From: Watersipora subatra
Taxonomy: Eukaryota; Bryozoa; Gymnolaemata; Cheilostomatida; Watersiporidae
Direction of reading: 5' to 3'
Length of the DNA: 64,000 nucleotides
Assembly (NCBI RefSeq): GCF_963576615.1
Contig: NC_088715.1
Coordinates: 51,686,007 to 51,750,006 of the forward strand
Part shown: positions 24,320 to 35,620 of the stretch, one piece after another
Layout of the letters: every line of letters starts with the position of its first letter
Position numbering within the stretch: position 1 is the stretch's first letter
Translations under genes and position numbers: made by a program
Notes under the pieces: generated by a model
Database searches by the model: none
Told to the model about the DNA's origin: nothing
What the model saw: the letters and a program-made list of their open reading frames with translations, nothing else

Positions 24320-24978
24320 TGTAGAGTTTTGAGAAAACTCTAAAAACACCGGATTGTGAGAGTTAGATTAAGATGCACTGATGTAGTGAGCCGTTTAGAA
24401 GTTTATTGACAAGTTGATTCTCGTTATATCTCACCACACCGTGAAATCTAAAAGATTATAAATTCATGAGTGTGTGTTCACATTACTAGTTACAGATAGT
24501 GATTAAAACATAGCAAATCTTAACAAAAGCAATAATAGTGAAGCAAATATTGCAATTCTATAATAATTCAGTATTACTTTGATAAACTGACCTTGCCTCC
24601 GTTCCCACAATCCTGATTAAGAGTATATTAAGGCTTGTATAGCTTTGTTCAGGTTAGACTATAATTTTACATCTTGTTGATTGTGCTACTGTACAGCAAC
24701 TGCCTAGGTAAAATTTCTGTGGGTGGTTATCATTCGATCGTTAACTGGCATGGCGGGAAAAGAAAATGCTATTATTGCTGACTTTGATTAAAACATGTTG
24801 ACACATCCTAGTGTGGATGACTTTTGTGGCTCAGACAGAATGAGTATGAAGAAGTTAATTGCTTGCGGATGTTTTCATAATCTATTCGGGATGAGTGATG
24901 TGCCATTGGTGATGTGTATGAATGAAATCTATTTATATTGTCAAAGGTAACCGGTTCTTGATTTAATTTTATTTTACA
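24320..24978 (-). repeat. 3' LTR of BEL-2
   Basis: 659 bp matching 32046-32704. TG...CA ends on the minus strand (TGTAAAATAAAATT to AAAACTCTACA). It includes ACTGACCTTGCCTCCGTTCC, which echoes a block in the BEL-1 LTR and in the solo LTR at 12130-12682. Confidence 0.92.
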
Positions 24979-25159
24979 CTCCCACCAAATTTATTTGTTA
25001 AATTTATTATTGGTTTTACTTGACTGCAACAACAATAGGCTCTTTTGCTCTTATGCGTTATAGCATACTATTACTACTTACTTGGATAACATAATAACTA
25101 ACTCAAGTGTTACTACTACTACTACATGGATAACATAAAGATAACTAACCAACGTCAAT
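24979..25159 (-). other. BEL-2 3' untranslated stretch
   Basis: Contains the purine tract against the LTR and short tandem TAC/ACT triplets near 25060-25130. No gene. Confidence 0.6.
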
Positions 25160-28100
25160 CTAGGCTTTCAAAACTACAACCACTTTTGTGATCGGTCGAT
25201 TCAGCACTGTTGCCTGCTGTATAGGCCTGCCATTTCGGTCAATGAGTCTGTTCCCCAAGGTTACCTCAACTGTTCGCACAAGACCATCCTTACCCGCTAC
25301 TGCATTTGATACACGTCCAATTCTCCAATCACATCTTGCCATGTTATCATCCTGAATCATTACTATGTCATCGACTGACATGTTTTCCTTCTTCTGAGTC
25401 CATTTTTGCCTTTTCATTATCATGTTCAAGTATTCATTTTTCCATGTCCTCCAGAACTCGTTGGCAATCACTTGGGAGTGCTTCCATCTTCTCCTACCGT
25501 AAACATCGTCAGACTCGAATGTTCCTGGCGGGGGGGCAACTAAGGGGGTAACCTTGCCATTCAGGAGCAGGTTGGGAGTCACAACAGGATCATTAGCATC
25601 AGTGATTTTGGTACCTGTTAATGGCCGGCTGTTGATGATGTTTGTAACTTCATAAAATGCAGTGCGCAGTGTTTTCGCATCTACCATTTTGAATTGCATT
25701 CTCATACCATTGAGGATGTCTCTAGCTGTTCTTATCATGCGTTCCGTTACCCCACCTTGGTGGCTAGCAGTGGGTGTGTTGAAGTGAAACTCAATTCTGT
25801 TCTGTTCCAAATATCCTTTCATTTGTGAGTTGTTCACGCATGATTCTTTGGCCAGTTCATTTCGCATACCAACGAAGTTGGTGCCGTTGTCAACAGTCAT
25901 GGACTGAATTGGTCCTCGCAGAGCCATGAAGCATCTCATCGCCTGAATGAGACAATCTGTTGTCATTTCCTCTAGCAGTTCTATGTGGACTGCTCTGGTG
26001 TAGAAACAGGTTATCAACAGCCCCCAGCGTTTCACTTCGCTTCTTCTCTCTTTTATGTAGAATGGTCCGAAGACATCTGCCCCGATATGAGTGAAAGGCG
26101 CAGCCCTCTCTAGCCGTTCGTTTGGTACATTTCCCATGTACTGCATGGCAAGCTTGCCTCGAAGGCGCTTACATCCCACACAGTTGTTAAGAACACTCTT
26201 CACATTGGCTGGTCCGTTGATCAGCCAGTATCCATTTCCTCTCACAGCTCCTAAGGTGCTGCGGAACCCCATATGATAAACCTTTTCGTGGTAGTGTCTT
26301 GTTATCAAGGTACTGAGATGGCTATGCTTTGGGATTATGATCGGCTTGTTCCAGATGTTTGAGATTGTTCTCCCACCAACACGGAGTATGTTCTTGTCAT
26401 CTATTTGGGGGTTAAGATTTTTCAAGGACTCTTCTCCCACCATGCTAGGATACGCTTCCTGTTGTACTACTCCAATTATGAAGTTTTCTGCATTTAAAAG
26501 ATCATCTGGGCTGATTGACGGTTTTCGCCATATTCTTGTGGTTTTGGCTTCTGCTTTCCTATTCTTGTATTCGGTGATCACTTTCTTGAGCAATGCTAGG
26601 CTTTTGATAAGAGTCGTCCACCTGCTAAACTTGGTGAATTTGCTTGCCAGGGTGGTTGTTTTAGTTGTTACTAGAGAAGTGATACTTCGGATTTCAGGAT
26701 CGTCTGCTTGAAGTGAGGTGTTCACCGTGTGTTCTCTTATGTACTTGTTGATGTCATTCTGTTTGAGGAAGGCGGGACCTGTGAGCCATGTTTCCATTTG
26801 TACTTGCTCTGCCATACAGCCTCTCGATGTGAGATCTGCAGGGTTATCCTTCGTGGATACCTTTTTCCACTGACTTGCGTCTGACGAATTTCTGATCTCT
26901 GCGACTCTATTAGCCACATACACGTGAAACCGTTTGGCTTCATTATGGATGTAACCTAGAGTTATGGTCGAGTCTGTCCAATAGAATTCTTTATCTATTG
27001 GTAGCTTAAGCTCCTTTCTCAGCAGGTTGGCTAGCCTGCAGGCCGTAACCGCTCCTTGTAACTCGAGTCGAGGGATTGTAGTCACTTTCTTTAAGGGAGC
27101 CACTCTCGACTTTGACATGATGAGGTGGCACACAATTTCTCCTTCTGCAGTCGTGTACCGCAGGTATGAGCAGGCACCGTAACCTTGACTGCTCGCATCA
27201 CTGAAATGGTGTAACTGGATTGTTTTAATGTTTCCCGGAGGTTTCAGACAGCGCTTGATGCTGAAGTTGGCTAGTTTTCCTATGTCATCTAGCCAGTCTC
27301 TCCACTCTCTCATGTCGCCAGGTTCTAGCAACTGATCCCATTCCAAGTCTGCAGCTGTGACTCTTTGTAGGATGAGTTTGCCTTTTAAAATGAGTGGTGA
27401 TATCAGGCCCATCGGGTCATAGATTTGTGCAATTTTGGAAAGCACGTTTCTCTTCGTGATCATAGCGTTGTTGGTTTCTGGGGCTGAAAAGTGGAAGGAG
27501 TCGGACTCTAAATTCCATTCCATCCCGAGGGTTCTTTCGTTAGGAAGCTGTTCTTCGAAGATGTTGATGTTTTTTATTTGCTCGCTCCTTTCTGATTCAG
27601 GTATAGCCAAAAGTACAGTTTTCCTGTTGGAGTTGAACTTGTGTAGTCTGATATTTGCTTTGGTGCAGATCTTAACTGCATTAGTGATTAGATCAATGGC
27701 TTGTTCCTCAGTGCTCACACTGGTTACGCCATCGTCTACGTAGAACTCCTCTTTTAAGAACTTTGCAGCATGTTGGTGTTCCTCTTTGTAGTCGTCAGCT
27801 ATTCGGCGCAATCCGTATGTTGCTACACCGGGGGAGCTCGCGGCACCAAACAGATGTTTGGTCATCCGGTAGTCCTTGATCTTTCCATTCTTGCCAGTCC
27901 ATAGGAATCTGAGAAAGTCTCGGTCAGGCCTATCAACAATGAAGTTGAGAAACATTTGCTGGATATCGCACGTGATCGCTACAGGTTCTCTCCGAAAGCG
28001 TAGCAAGATTCCAAGCAAGGAATTAAGATTGTCAGGCCCGCTTAACAGCTCATCATTTAGAGCTACTCCCTTAAACTTTGCGCTTGCATCAAATACCACT

Positions 28101-31009
28101 CTCAACTTACCTTTTCTTTTGTGTCTCACGCCAAAGTGTGGTAGGAACCATACTTTACCTGATTCTGTTGTGCTTGGTGCTTCTTCCGCGTGTCCTGAGT
28201 CAATCAGATCCTGCATAAAATTGTTGTATTCACCTTGGTAGCTTGCATCAGCGTTGAATTTCTTCAGGAGTCCTTTGAAGCGTTGCTCAGCTTGAGCTCG
28301 GTTGTTGGGTAATGTTGGAGGTGCAGTGAAGGGTAAAGGCATTATGTAGTTGCCACTTCTGTCTACCTCCGTTCTCTGTTCCATGATTTTCAGGAACCGA
28401 ATGTCTTGTTGCGAAAGTTTGTCATCTGATTCGGCATCCTTGAAATCTTGCTCCAGTAGGTCCATGATTTCCTTGCCTGCTGAAGTCATGTATGCTTTCC
28501 GGTTTACTGGCAGTATCGGCTCACGTCCCCCACACATGGTCCAACCGAATAATGTTTTCACTGCAAAAGGCTCACCTTTGGTGCTCGTACGAGTTTCCAG
28601 TGGCTGAATGACCTCGGTGTAATTCATTCCAATCAGCAGCCCAATTGGTATGTCTAACAATGGTGGCATATGTTTGGCTATATCGGACATGTGTCGAAAT
28701 CGTTTGGCCTGCTCGGGTGATGGTAATTGACTCTTGTCACACTGGATGTTTCTTTTGTAGGCGTTTATGGTAGCTGAACTGTCATTCATAAAACCTGTTA
28801 GGTGGAGATTGTCGTATCTCTCTATATCTGATGTCTGTTGTCCATTCATTGTGTGGATAGTAACATTGGGCTCTATAACACTTACCTTTGCTTCTAACCT
28901 CTTTAGAACTTGAGGGGATGCGTAGCAGGCATCCGACATGTTGTCTAATAGTGCGTAGACTAACATTGATTTTCCAGACGGTACCGACATCTTAACTGGT
29001 ATGGCCATAGTTGTGAGTCCATTAGTTGTAGTTGTAGCCAACACGGTTTTTGTGGTGTTGCCGGGTGGTTCACTCTTCGGGTTTGTTTCGTTCGGTAGTA
29101 CTTGTACTCTCTGAGTACCGCTGTTAGTTGTGGCTGGTGGATTTGGTTGAGTTTGAGTAATTTCTTTTCTAGGTTTGAAGTTCGGGTCGTGGTGGACTGT
29201 AGCATGACTTTTTCCACAGACGCTGCATTTCAGCTTGGTTGCACACTCTTTGTAAAGGTGTCCTGGACGAACGCATTTGAAACAGAGGCTGAGCTGTCTG
29301 ATGGTTGAACTCTTTTCTGCCTTGGGAAGTCTCTGCAGTTTACGGCATTCGCTAACCTGATGGTTATCTAACTTGCAATGAACGCATCCTTTATCGATAG
29401 CTGTTGAGAATGTATTCCTAGATTGACCAGGTCCTTTCAGTCGCTTATCTGGTAGTTTTGTTTTGGAGTTGAATCCTCTTGCTAGTGGAAGTTGTCCTAT
29501 CTTTGCTTCTTCTTTTACGAAGCTGCAGAACTCCTTAAAGGTTGGGTAGCGGTAATAGCTTTCTTCAGTTTTGGCTACTATTCTTGCCCACTTCCACTTT
29601 AGGCGTACTGGTAGTTTTCTGCACATCTTTTCATTTTCGCTGTAATCATCCAACACTCTCAAGGAATGGACTGAACTCTGGGCACTCAGCAAGTGGCCTA
29701 AGAAGTCACTAAATTCTAGTAAAGTTTTTCCATCATCGGATACACTCGGCCACTTGGAAAGCTGGTCTCTAAAACTCCTCGCTAAGATGTGCTCGTTTCC
29801 ATATCTTTCTTTCAAAAGTTGTCGCGCTGCAGCATACGCATGTTCTGTGTTTGACATGAAATGTCCTTCGATAGCTTTCTTAGCCTCGCCACCTGTAAAC
29901 TTCTTGAGGTAACGAAGTCGTTCTACTCCATCAATTCTCTCGTTACGTAGGTACATGTCGAAATCTACTTCCCAGTCCTTGAACTGTAATAGGTCTCCTT
30001 TGAATACATCTGGCTCAATGCTTCGTTTTCGTATGGCAGATGCTAAAACATCAGCTAGTTTGTCCATTGGATCTGTCCGGTTGTTTGTGCTTGTGCTAGG
30101 ACTAGGAGCTTTAATTTCTCTTTGATGCAGTCTTTCGCTGGATTGTTGTATTGCCTGTTGAGGGCGGAGATCAGGCTCACTTTGTGGAGTCGGCTGAAAC
30201 TGCAAAGCATTTTCTTGATGTTGTTCTGAGTGATCTTCAGCTGCTTCCTGGTTGTGTACACTACCTTCGGAGTGTTGCTGTTCTGAGCTTTGTTCTTCTG
30301 CATTTGGTGATGCAGCTGGTAGTTCGTGTCCATACATTCTTCTTTGATTACTCTCATCTGTTAGTTCTTGAAATAGTCTTGCGTTTTGGTTAATTTCTTC
30401 GTTTAGGTTTCTCATCATCTCGGCCTGCCTTTCTTCTTCTTGTTCTTCGAGTGCATCAATATCTTTATCTATGCTGTCTCTAAAAAACTTCATTTGAGCG
30501 AGCACCTGGGTGTACGTGGTTTGAAGGGATTTGGGAAGCTTGCCTTCATCATTTTCATGGAGTGTCAGCAGCTCCTGGTATGTGCCAAGAATTTCCTTAG
30601 CCTGGTCACCCAATGCATCGTGAATGTCATAAAGCAAGTCGAGAGAAATCTCTTGAGACAACTTCTGTTGAGAGACCTTGATAAGTCTGTATGCAGAACT
30701 AACCAGTTTTGTGAGCTTAGTACTTAACTGGTAAATATGGCTTTCCGTAGCCTTAAGACCTGAACCAACATTTCTGCGCTCTCGCTTACGCGTCATATTT
30801 TCTGCAGCCATAGCTGTGGAGTTGTTAGTAGGGTTATCAACAACAGATTCTGTCACTACAGTGCTACTACTATTATTGGTGGGTTTATCAAGAACGGGTT
30901 CAGAATTTTCAGCATTAATTTGTTGTTCAAGTTCTGCAATAGCCTCTGTTTCATGGCTCGACAGATCAGCAATGGCATTATCACTCAAATCATTTACTGG
31001 ACTAGACAT
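25160..31009 (-). CDS. BEL-2 gag-pol polyprotein
   Basis: 1949 residues from ATG 31009 (MSSPVNDLSD). In order: acidic N-terminus; coiled-coil region at about 90-230; Gln/Glu-rich linker; DUF1759 gag core near 340 (FKGDLLQFKDWEVDFDMY); Cys/His knuckles at about 545-610, including CFKCVRPGHLYKEC; DUF1758-type protease near 686; reverse transcriptase with VDDG near 1088; A17-type region and RNase H (HHFSDAS) near 1268; HHCC zinc region near 1590; integrase with VDNGTNF near 1708 and GGVTERM near 1751; and a DUF5641-like end. The domain order equals BEL-1, but the sequences have diverged strongly outside motifs. Confidence 0.93.
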   Translation of the reverse strand: MSSPVNDLSDNAIADLSSHETEAIAELEQQINAENSEPVLDKPTNNSSSTVVTESVVDNPTNNSTAMAAENMTRKRERRNVGSGLKATESHIYQLSTKLTKLVSSAYRLIKVSQQKLSQEISLDLLYDIHDALGDQAKEILGTYQELLTLHENDEGKLPKSLQTTYTQVLAQMKFFRDSIDKDIDALEEQEEERQAEMMRNLNEEINQNARLFQELTDESNQRRMYGHELPAASPNAEEQSSEQQHSEGSVHNQEAAEDHSEQHQENALQFQPTPQSEPDLRPQQAIQQSSERLHQREIKAPSPSTSTNNRTDPMDKLADVLASAIRKRSIEPDVFKGDLLQFKDWEVDFDMYLRNERIDGVERLRYLKKFTGGEAKKAIEGHFMSNTEHAYAAARQLLKERYGNEHILARSFRDQLSKWPSVSDDGKTLLEFSDFLGHLLSAQSSVHSLRVLDDYSENEKMCRKLPVRLKWKWARIVAKTEESYYRYPTFKEFCSFVKEEAKIGQLPLARGFNSKTKLPDKRLKGPGQSRNTFSTAIDKGCVHCKLDNHQVSECRKLQRLPKAEKSSTIRQLSLCFKCVRPGHLYKECATKLKCSVCGKSHATVHHDPNFKPRKEITQTQPNPPATTNSGTQRVQVLPNETNPKSEPPGNTTKTVLATTTTNGLTTMAIPVKMSVPSGKSMLVYALLDNMSDACYASPQVLKRLEAKVSVIEPNVTIHTMNGQQTSDIERYDNLHLTGFMNDSSATINAYKRNIQCDKSQLPSPEQAKRFRHMSDIAKHMPPLLDIPIGLLIGMNYTEVIQPLETRTSTKGEPFAVKTLFGWTMCGGREPILPVNRKAYMTSAGKEIMDLLEQDFKDAESDDKLSQQDIRFLKIMEQRTEVDRSGNYIMPLPFTAPPTLPNNRAQAEQRFKGLLKKFNADASYQGEYNNFMQDLIDSGHAEEAPSTTESGKVWFLPHFGVRHKRKGKLRVVFDASAKFKGVALNDELLSGPDNLNSLLGILLRFRREPVAITCDIQQMFLNFIVDRPDRDFLRFLWTGKNGKIKDYRMTKHLFGAASSPGVATYGLRRIADDYKEEHQHAAKFLKEEFYVDDGVTSVSTEEQAIDLITNAVKICTKANIRLHKFNSNRKTVLLAIPESERSEQIKNINIFEEQLPNERTLGMEWNLESDSFHFSAPETNNAMITKRNVLSKIAQIYDPMGLISPLILKGKLILQRVTAADLEWDQLLEPGDMREWRDWLDDIGKLANFSIKRCLKPPGNIKTIQLHHFSDASSQGYGACSYLRYTTAEGEIVCHLIMSKSRVAPLKKVTTIPRLELQGAVTACRLANLLRKELKLPIDKEFYWTDSTITLGYIHNEAKRFHVYVANRVAEIRNSSDASQWKKVSTKDNPADLTSRGCMAEQVQMETWLTGPAFLKQNDINKYIREHTVNTSLQADDPEIRSITSLVTTKTTTLASKFTKFSRWTTLIKSLALLKKVITEYKNRKAEAKTTRIWRKPSISPDDLLNAENFIIGVVQQEAYPSMVGEESLKNLNPQIDDKNILRVGGRTISNIWNKPIIIPKHSHLSTLITRHYHEKVYHMGFRSTLGAVRGNGYWLINGPANVKSVLNNCVGCKRLRGKLAMQYMGNVPNERLERAAPFTHIGADVFGPFYIKERRSEVKRWGLLITCFYTRAVHIELLEEMTTDCLIQAMRCFMALRGPIQSMTVDNGTNFVGMRNELAKESCVNNSQMKGYLEQNRIEFHFNTPTASHQGGVTERMIRTARDILNGMRMQFKMVDAKTLRTAFYEVTNIINSRPLTGTKITDANDPVVTPNLLLNGKVTPLVAPPPGTFESDDVYGRRRWKHSQVIANEFWRTWKNEYLNMIMKRQKWTQKKENMSVDDIVMIQDDNMARCDWRIGRVSNAVAGKDGLVRTVEVTLGNRLIDRNGRPIQQATVLNRPITKVVVVLKA

Positions 31010-32045
31010 TTTAAGACCGTATAGATACCTATTTTAGCAATGTTTATCTTTCACGCTTGTTTATGCCGTAGGATTTGTCAACAATCAAATGTGTTCAGCT
31101 TACACGCAGGGGTGGTTGCCAGTTAACTTTCGAATGATTTACAATATGAGGCAATTTTAAAACTCACATGCACAAATATTTACGCTCTTATAAAAACTAT
31201 AAATGAAAAGAATAATGTTGATATCGAGAATTGTTAGTAATTGCAATATGACAGACAAATTAAAGCAATTACACAGGTTATCTAGCGTAGAAAGAAATGA
31301 GTGCCTATATTGACAGTTGAATTCGTTGCACTATGCTATGAATTAGTTATACACGTGTGTCAAATGTTCACTGTTTCTTGTTTACTTAGCTGCTTGAGTA
31401 GACTGCTGCTGGATTGCTTCATTCATTCCCTTCTGCTGGCTTGTCCTTGTGGTTGATGAGCTGGCTGGGTTCCTCCGTCCGCTGTACTATTTATAGCTGC
31501 TGCTATCTAGCTGATTTCCTCGTGAGGTGTGGTAACGGAGGTTATTATGTGGTGTGGTTTGATTATGCGTGCGCGACTATGTCTGTTACTAGTTGTAGCA
31601 CTATGCTATGATGATTCGTATAATGTTCGGGTTAGTTCAGCGTATGCGTATGGCACAACAGGTTTACAGTTTCTTCAGGTTAATTTGATCAGACTTGCTT
31701 GATCAAAGTTCAGGTTATTTGTGCATGTACAGCACAACAGGTTAACAGTTTCTTCAGGTTAATTTGATCAGACTTGCTTGATCAAAGTTCAGGTTATTTG
31801 TGCATGTACAGCACAACAGGTTAACAGTTTACAGGTTGGGTTGATCAGGTTGATCAGGTTGGTTTGATCGGTGAATCGGGTTACGCACTCCTCTAGTTTA
31901 GGTGTACAGGTTAGTCTGCGCTTGTATTGCACAGCAAGTTGCCTCTCCTCCGTAGATTCGAGAGTTCACTAATAGTTCGTCTCTTGACGGAATGCCGGAT
32001 TTCCCTTACTGATTGTTTGACTCTTGACGGAAAACCAGATTTCAC
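31010..32045 (-). other. BEL-2 5' leader with a 79-bp tandem duplication
   Basis: No gene. Two head-to-tail copies of a 79-bp unit (containing TTAATTTGATCAGACTTGCT) lie at about 31671-31829. A second short repeat, CTCTTGACGGAA, occurs at 31981 and 32030, close to the LTR. Directly internal to the 5' LTR the minus strand reads GTGAAATCTGG. Confidence 0.75.
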
Positions 32046-32704
32046 TGTAGAGTTTTGAGAAAACTCTAAAAACACCGGATTGTGAGAGTTAGATTAAGAT
32101 GCACTGATGTAGTGAGCCGTTTAGAAGTTTATTGACAAGTTGATTCTCGTTATATCTCACCACACCGTGAAATCTAAAAGATTATAAATTCATGAGTGTG
32201 TGTTCACATTACTAGTTACAGATAGTGATTAAAACATAGCAAATCTTAACAAAAGCAATAATAGTGAAGCAAATATTGCAATTCTATAATAATTCAGTAT
32301 TACTTTGATAAACTGACCTTGCCTCCGTTCCCACAATCCTGATTAAGAGTATATTAAGGCTTGTATAGCTTTGTTCAGGTTAGACTATAATTTTACATCT
32401 TGTTGATTGTGCTACTGTACAGCAACTGCCTAGGTAAAATTTCTGTGGGTGGTTATCATTCGATCGTTAACTGGCATGGCGGGAAAAGAAAATGCTATTA
32501 TTGCTGACTTTGATTAAAACATGTTGACACATCCTAGTGTGGATGACTTTTGTGGCTCAGACAGAATGAGTATGAAGAAGTTAATTGCTTGCGGATGTTT
32601 TCATAATCTATTCGGGATGAGTGATGTGCCATTGGTGATGTGTATGAATGAAATCTATTTATATTGTCAAAGGTAACCGGTTCTTGATTTAATTTTATTT
32701 TACA
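32046..32704 (-). repeat. 5' LTR of BEL-2
   Basis: 659 bp, identical by eye to 24320-24978, followed by the second ATTTC target duplication at 32705-32709. Confidence 0.92.
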
Positions 32705-32709
32705 ATTTC

Positions 32710-33120
32710 CATGACTGATGTCTTGCAATGCTCAAAACCAATCTGCACGCTTTTTCCTATAATTTTGTCAATTGTTTTTCTGTTTATCTTTTTGAAACCG
32801 AAAACCTAAGCTAAAAACAAACAGTTTTTATAATAGATTGTCTGTCATATGTCGTATAACCTGTTGTCTTTTCATATCCTTAAAAATTTAAAAGTCTTTT
32901 ATCTCATTAAATATTTCATAATATGTTGTGTTATTACCTAATTTAAAAGTAAGCCAATCAAAGTATATGCGGTAACATTAGTACAATAGAACGAATAGAA
33001 TTCCTTGAAACTGTCTAGCCAAATTAGGCAGCCGTTATATTTTTTGGCTTTGTAAGAAAGCTTTTATTTATACATAGTCTAAAATAAATAAGGATTTATC
33101 ATAGAATTTGGCAAATGATG
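32710..33120. other. no gene seen
   Basis: AT-rich DNA between BEL-2 and the next inverted-repeat element. Confidence 0.6.
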
Positions 33121-33122
33121 TA

Positions 33123-34655
33123 CCCTAGGACACTTATGTATTCGTGTCACCTAACTTTCGCATTTTCGCGCAGTCATCCTCTTGCGAAAATTTCATGAGC
33201 GAAAACGTGAAATTAAATAGCTTTGTTCATTGGTAGTCACAAAAAAATCGTCATATTAGAAACGCAGGTAACCTTTGTGTGTGGTTGGGCTCATTGAGCA
33301 ATTTTTGCTAAACTCATTATAGTTAATACGCCGACTGAGCAGCGTGGCAAAGCAAATTGAGATAACAAGTTCTTTTGGAAAAGCATGCCGGTATTCCCTG
33401 GTTGCAAATTGGGGCAGCTAATATTAGGCGACTAGTTATGAGCATCTGGGGGCTTGGAGGGGCAGTATCAGCCCCCTCAACAAGTTTATTTCATGTAGGG
33501 CCTCAACTGGGCATCTCATGTGAAGTTTTAAAAGATTTTATCGGAAAGTATAAACATTTTTTCTATTATTTGAGATTTGTTTGTTTTAGGTGATGTGACT
33601 GCCAGGACGATTTCAGATTAAAATAGGCTAAACATGACTGCAGTTGAAGTGCTCAGAAAAAAGACATCTTTTTTCTTTTTAGTGTTTTAACAAAGATCGA
33701 TTTGGCTGATTTTATTTTAAGTTCATTCGAAGGTTTTTACTCTTTCGTTGGGGCATTGTCAAACAAATGTTTGGTAAAACTTGGCCTTTTGCAAACCTTT
33801 ATAAAAGTCGTTAACAAAAATATTTTGCAGATCGTGATAATAATGACGCCCAAGAACTATTAAAAGTTAACGTTTATCTCTATGGCTTGGAATAAAGTGA
33901 TATTCTACAGCGATAAAAACCAAAAACCGTTCCCGTAGCCGTTGGGCAAATAACTGTTCGAGTTAATGACGTTGAGGTCGAGTTATCTAAAGCAGTTTAT
34001 TATTGCGTGGGAATGGATAAAATTTTACATTTTATCCGATGGCGAGTTCTCTGAGTTTAAATATACGTAACCGCCAAAAATTCCTAAAAAGTTGGGGCGG
34101 CTCAGCCGGCCAGCCGCCCCAGGGAATACGGGCCTGTGGAAAAGCCAAGACAAACGAGGAAGATGATGATATTAGTTTAGCCACTGAATTTGTAACTGAT
34201 GAGGATGAAAGTCTGGTGGGAAAGTCATAAAATTAAATAATAATTATTGTAGCAATGAATTTTATTACCAACCAAAAACAATAACAACCTTGAGCCATGG
34301 CCACCGCGTGCTATAAATACTTGAGATCAAATATTGGTGCCACATCAGTCACGGCGGCAAGGACCTAGACGTCATTGATAGTTCAAGAAACAATTAGCAG
34401 CAAGCGATCAAGTTGCATTGTCGATATCACCCACACATTTCCACCCACGGTTCACAAATACAAACTAGCCCCAAATTGAAAATTTTTTACTATTGAAGTG
34501 GACCTGAGGAATCTAATTATGTTTGTTTTACAGCATTTATTTTCACATCACTATATTTTCGCACTCATCAGATCCGCGAAATTAAGTTGCAGCGAAATTT
34601 TACTCTGTACGCTACTCACAAAACTAAATACTAGCGGAATATAAATGTCCTAGGG
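33123..34655. mobile_element. TA-flanked inverted-repeat DNA element with a nested pogo-like copy
   Basis: CCCTAGGACACTTATGTATTC at the left end is mirrored by GAATATAAATGTCCTAGGG at the right, with TA on each side (33121-33122 and 34656-34657). Inner arms also pair: TATTCCCTGG near 33391 with CCAGGGAATA near 34120. A GC-rich hairpin, GGGGCGGCT with AGCCGCCCC, lies at 34095-34121. TA duplications suggest an IS630/Tc1/mariner-type mobiliser. No transposase frame is present. A pogo-like copy occupies 33580-34035. Confidence 0.65.
33580..34035 (+). mobile_element. pogo-like element fragment
   Basis: Matches 41730-42560 in order and orientation: GGTGATGTGACTGCCAGGAC, the TCGTTAACAAAAATATTTTGC block, ATAAAGTGATATTCTA, CCGTAGCCGTTGGGCAAATA, then GTCGAGTTATCTAAAGCAG. 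The outermost terminal repeats are not clear. It lies inside the 33123-34655 element. Confidence 0.65.
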
Positions 34656-34657
34656 TA

Positions 34658-35620
34658 TGTTTGTTTTACTGCATTTATTTTCACATGCATTTGGGGGGGG
34701 GGAATCGTCCTTCAAGAAAATTGCAGGAAAACCGACTCTTGAGTCTTCCGGGAGTAGCAAAAACAAGACTTGCAAAGCTATACTCCTCAGTTCAATGCTT
34801 ATGGTTGTGGTGAAATTATTTATGAAAGGGAATAAAAAAACATGGTGTATCCTACTTGTGGTATTTTAGGAATTTCTCCTTGATGTCAATGCGGCTCAAG
34901 TGCATAACAATAACAAAGATGTAATGCATTTACTATGGTAAACTTGGCAACATTTAGGGTGACTTGTGGAATTCGCCCTTCAAGAAAAATTCAAATCAGC
35001 AAAAATGTAAACAATATGGAGAACCCCAGAATTCCCAATGTTTATGACACTGTTGAAGGACACAAAGATTTTGTACATACACTGCAGACTGTGGGAAAAC
35101 TACAAAAACATGGAAACAATGTGCTCATAATATTTCAAACTTGTCTTGCTGCAATAGGCTGCTGATCAAAGTTTATTAGTGGAATTCTAACTATTACAGA
35201 AATAAAATTTCAAAGTGTTCATTTTAACTTTAAATTGATTTTACAGGAAAACCAAATATATAACAAATAATAAAAAATATATAACAAATAATAAAAAATA
35301 TATAACAAATAATAAAAAATTCAAAAAATAGAGACAGAAAAAACAGCATTGTTAGAATTAATGAAAGCTATTGGTTGATTTAAAACCTTGCTAGATCTTA
35401 GGTTTTCTTATGGAGAGTGTTAATGTCAGATGCATTTCTAGTTTGGAAGATATTTTGAAGTCACTGAAAACAGGCTTCTTTGCTTCCAAAGAGAAGCATC
35501 AGAAGGCGGAGGCGTTAAGAGACCCTCTTCCTTTCTCCCATACAGAAACTTCACCTCCTCATCCCACCTTCTTTTTCTAAAATATATTAATTCATATGCC
35601 TGTCAGTAGGAATTAGACAA
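34658..35620. other. no gene seen; short tandem repeat at 35257-35325
   Basis: A 30-bp direct repeat (TATGTTTGTTTTAC.GCATT, at 34518 and 34657) spans the edge of the preceding element. Three copies of an ATATAACAAATAATAAAAA unit lie at 35257-35325. Short plus-strand frames are weak. Confidence 0.55.

Larger units (their letters stand above)
24320..32704 (-). mobile_element. BEL/Pao LTR retrotransposon BEL-2, looks whole
   Basis: An 8.39-kb element on the minus strand has 659-bp LTRs that look identical, 5-bp target duplications ATTTC (24315-24319 and 32705-32709), a purine tract GGTGGGAG next to the 3' LTR, and one long gag-pol frame without visible breaks. It is a different family from BEL-1: LTR length and sequence differ, and the proteins are only moderately similar. 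The insertion is recent. Confidence 0.93.
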
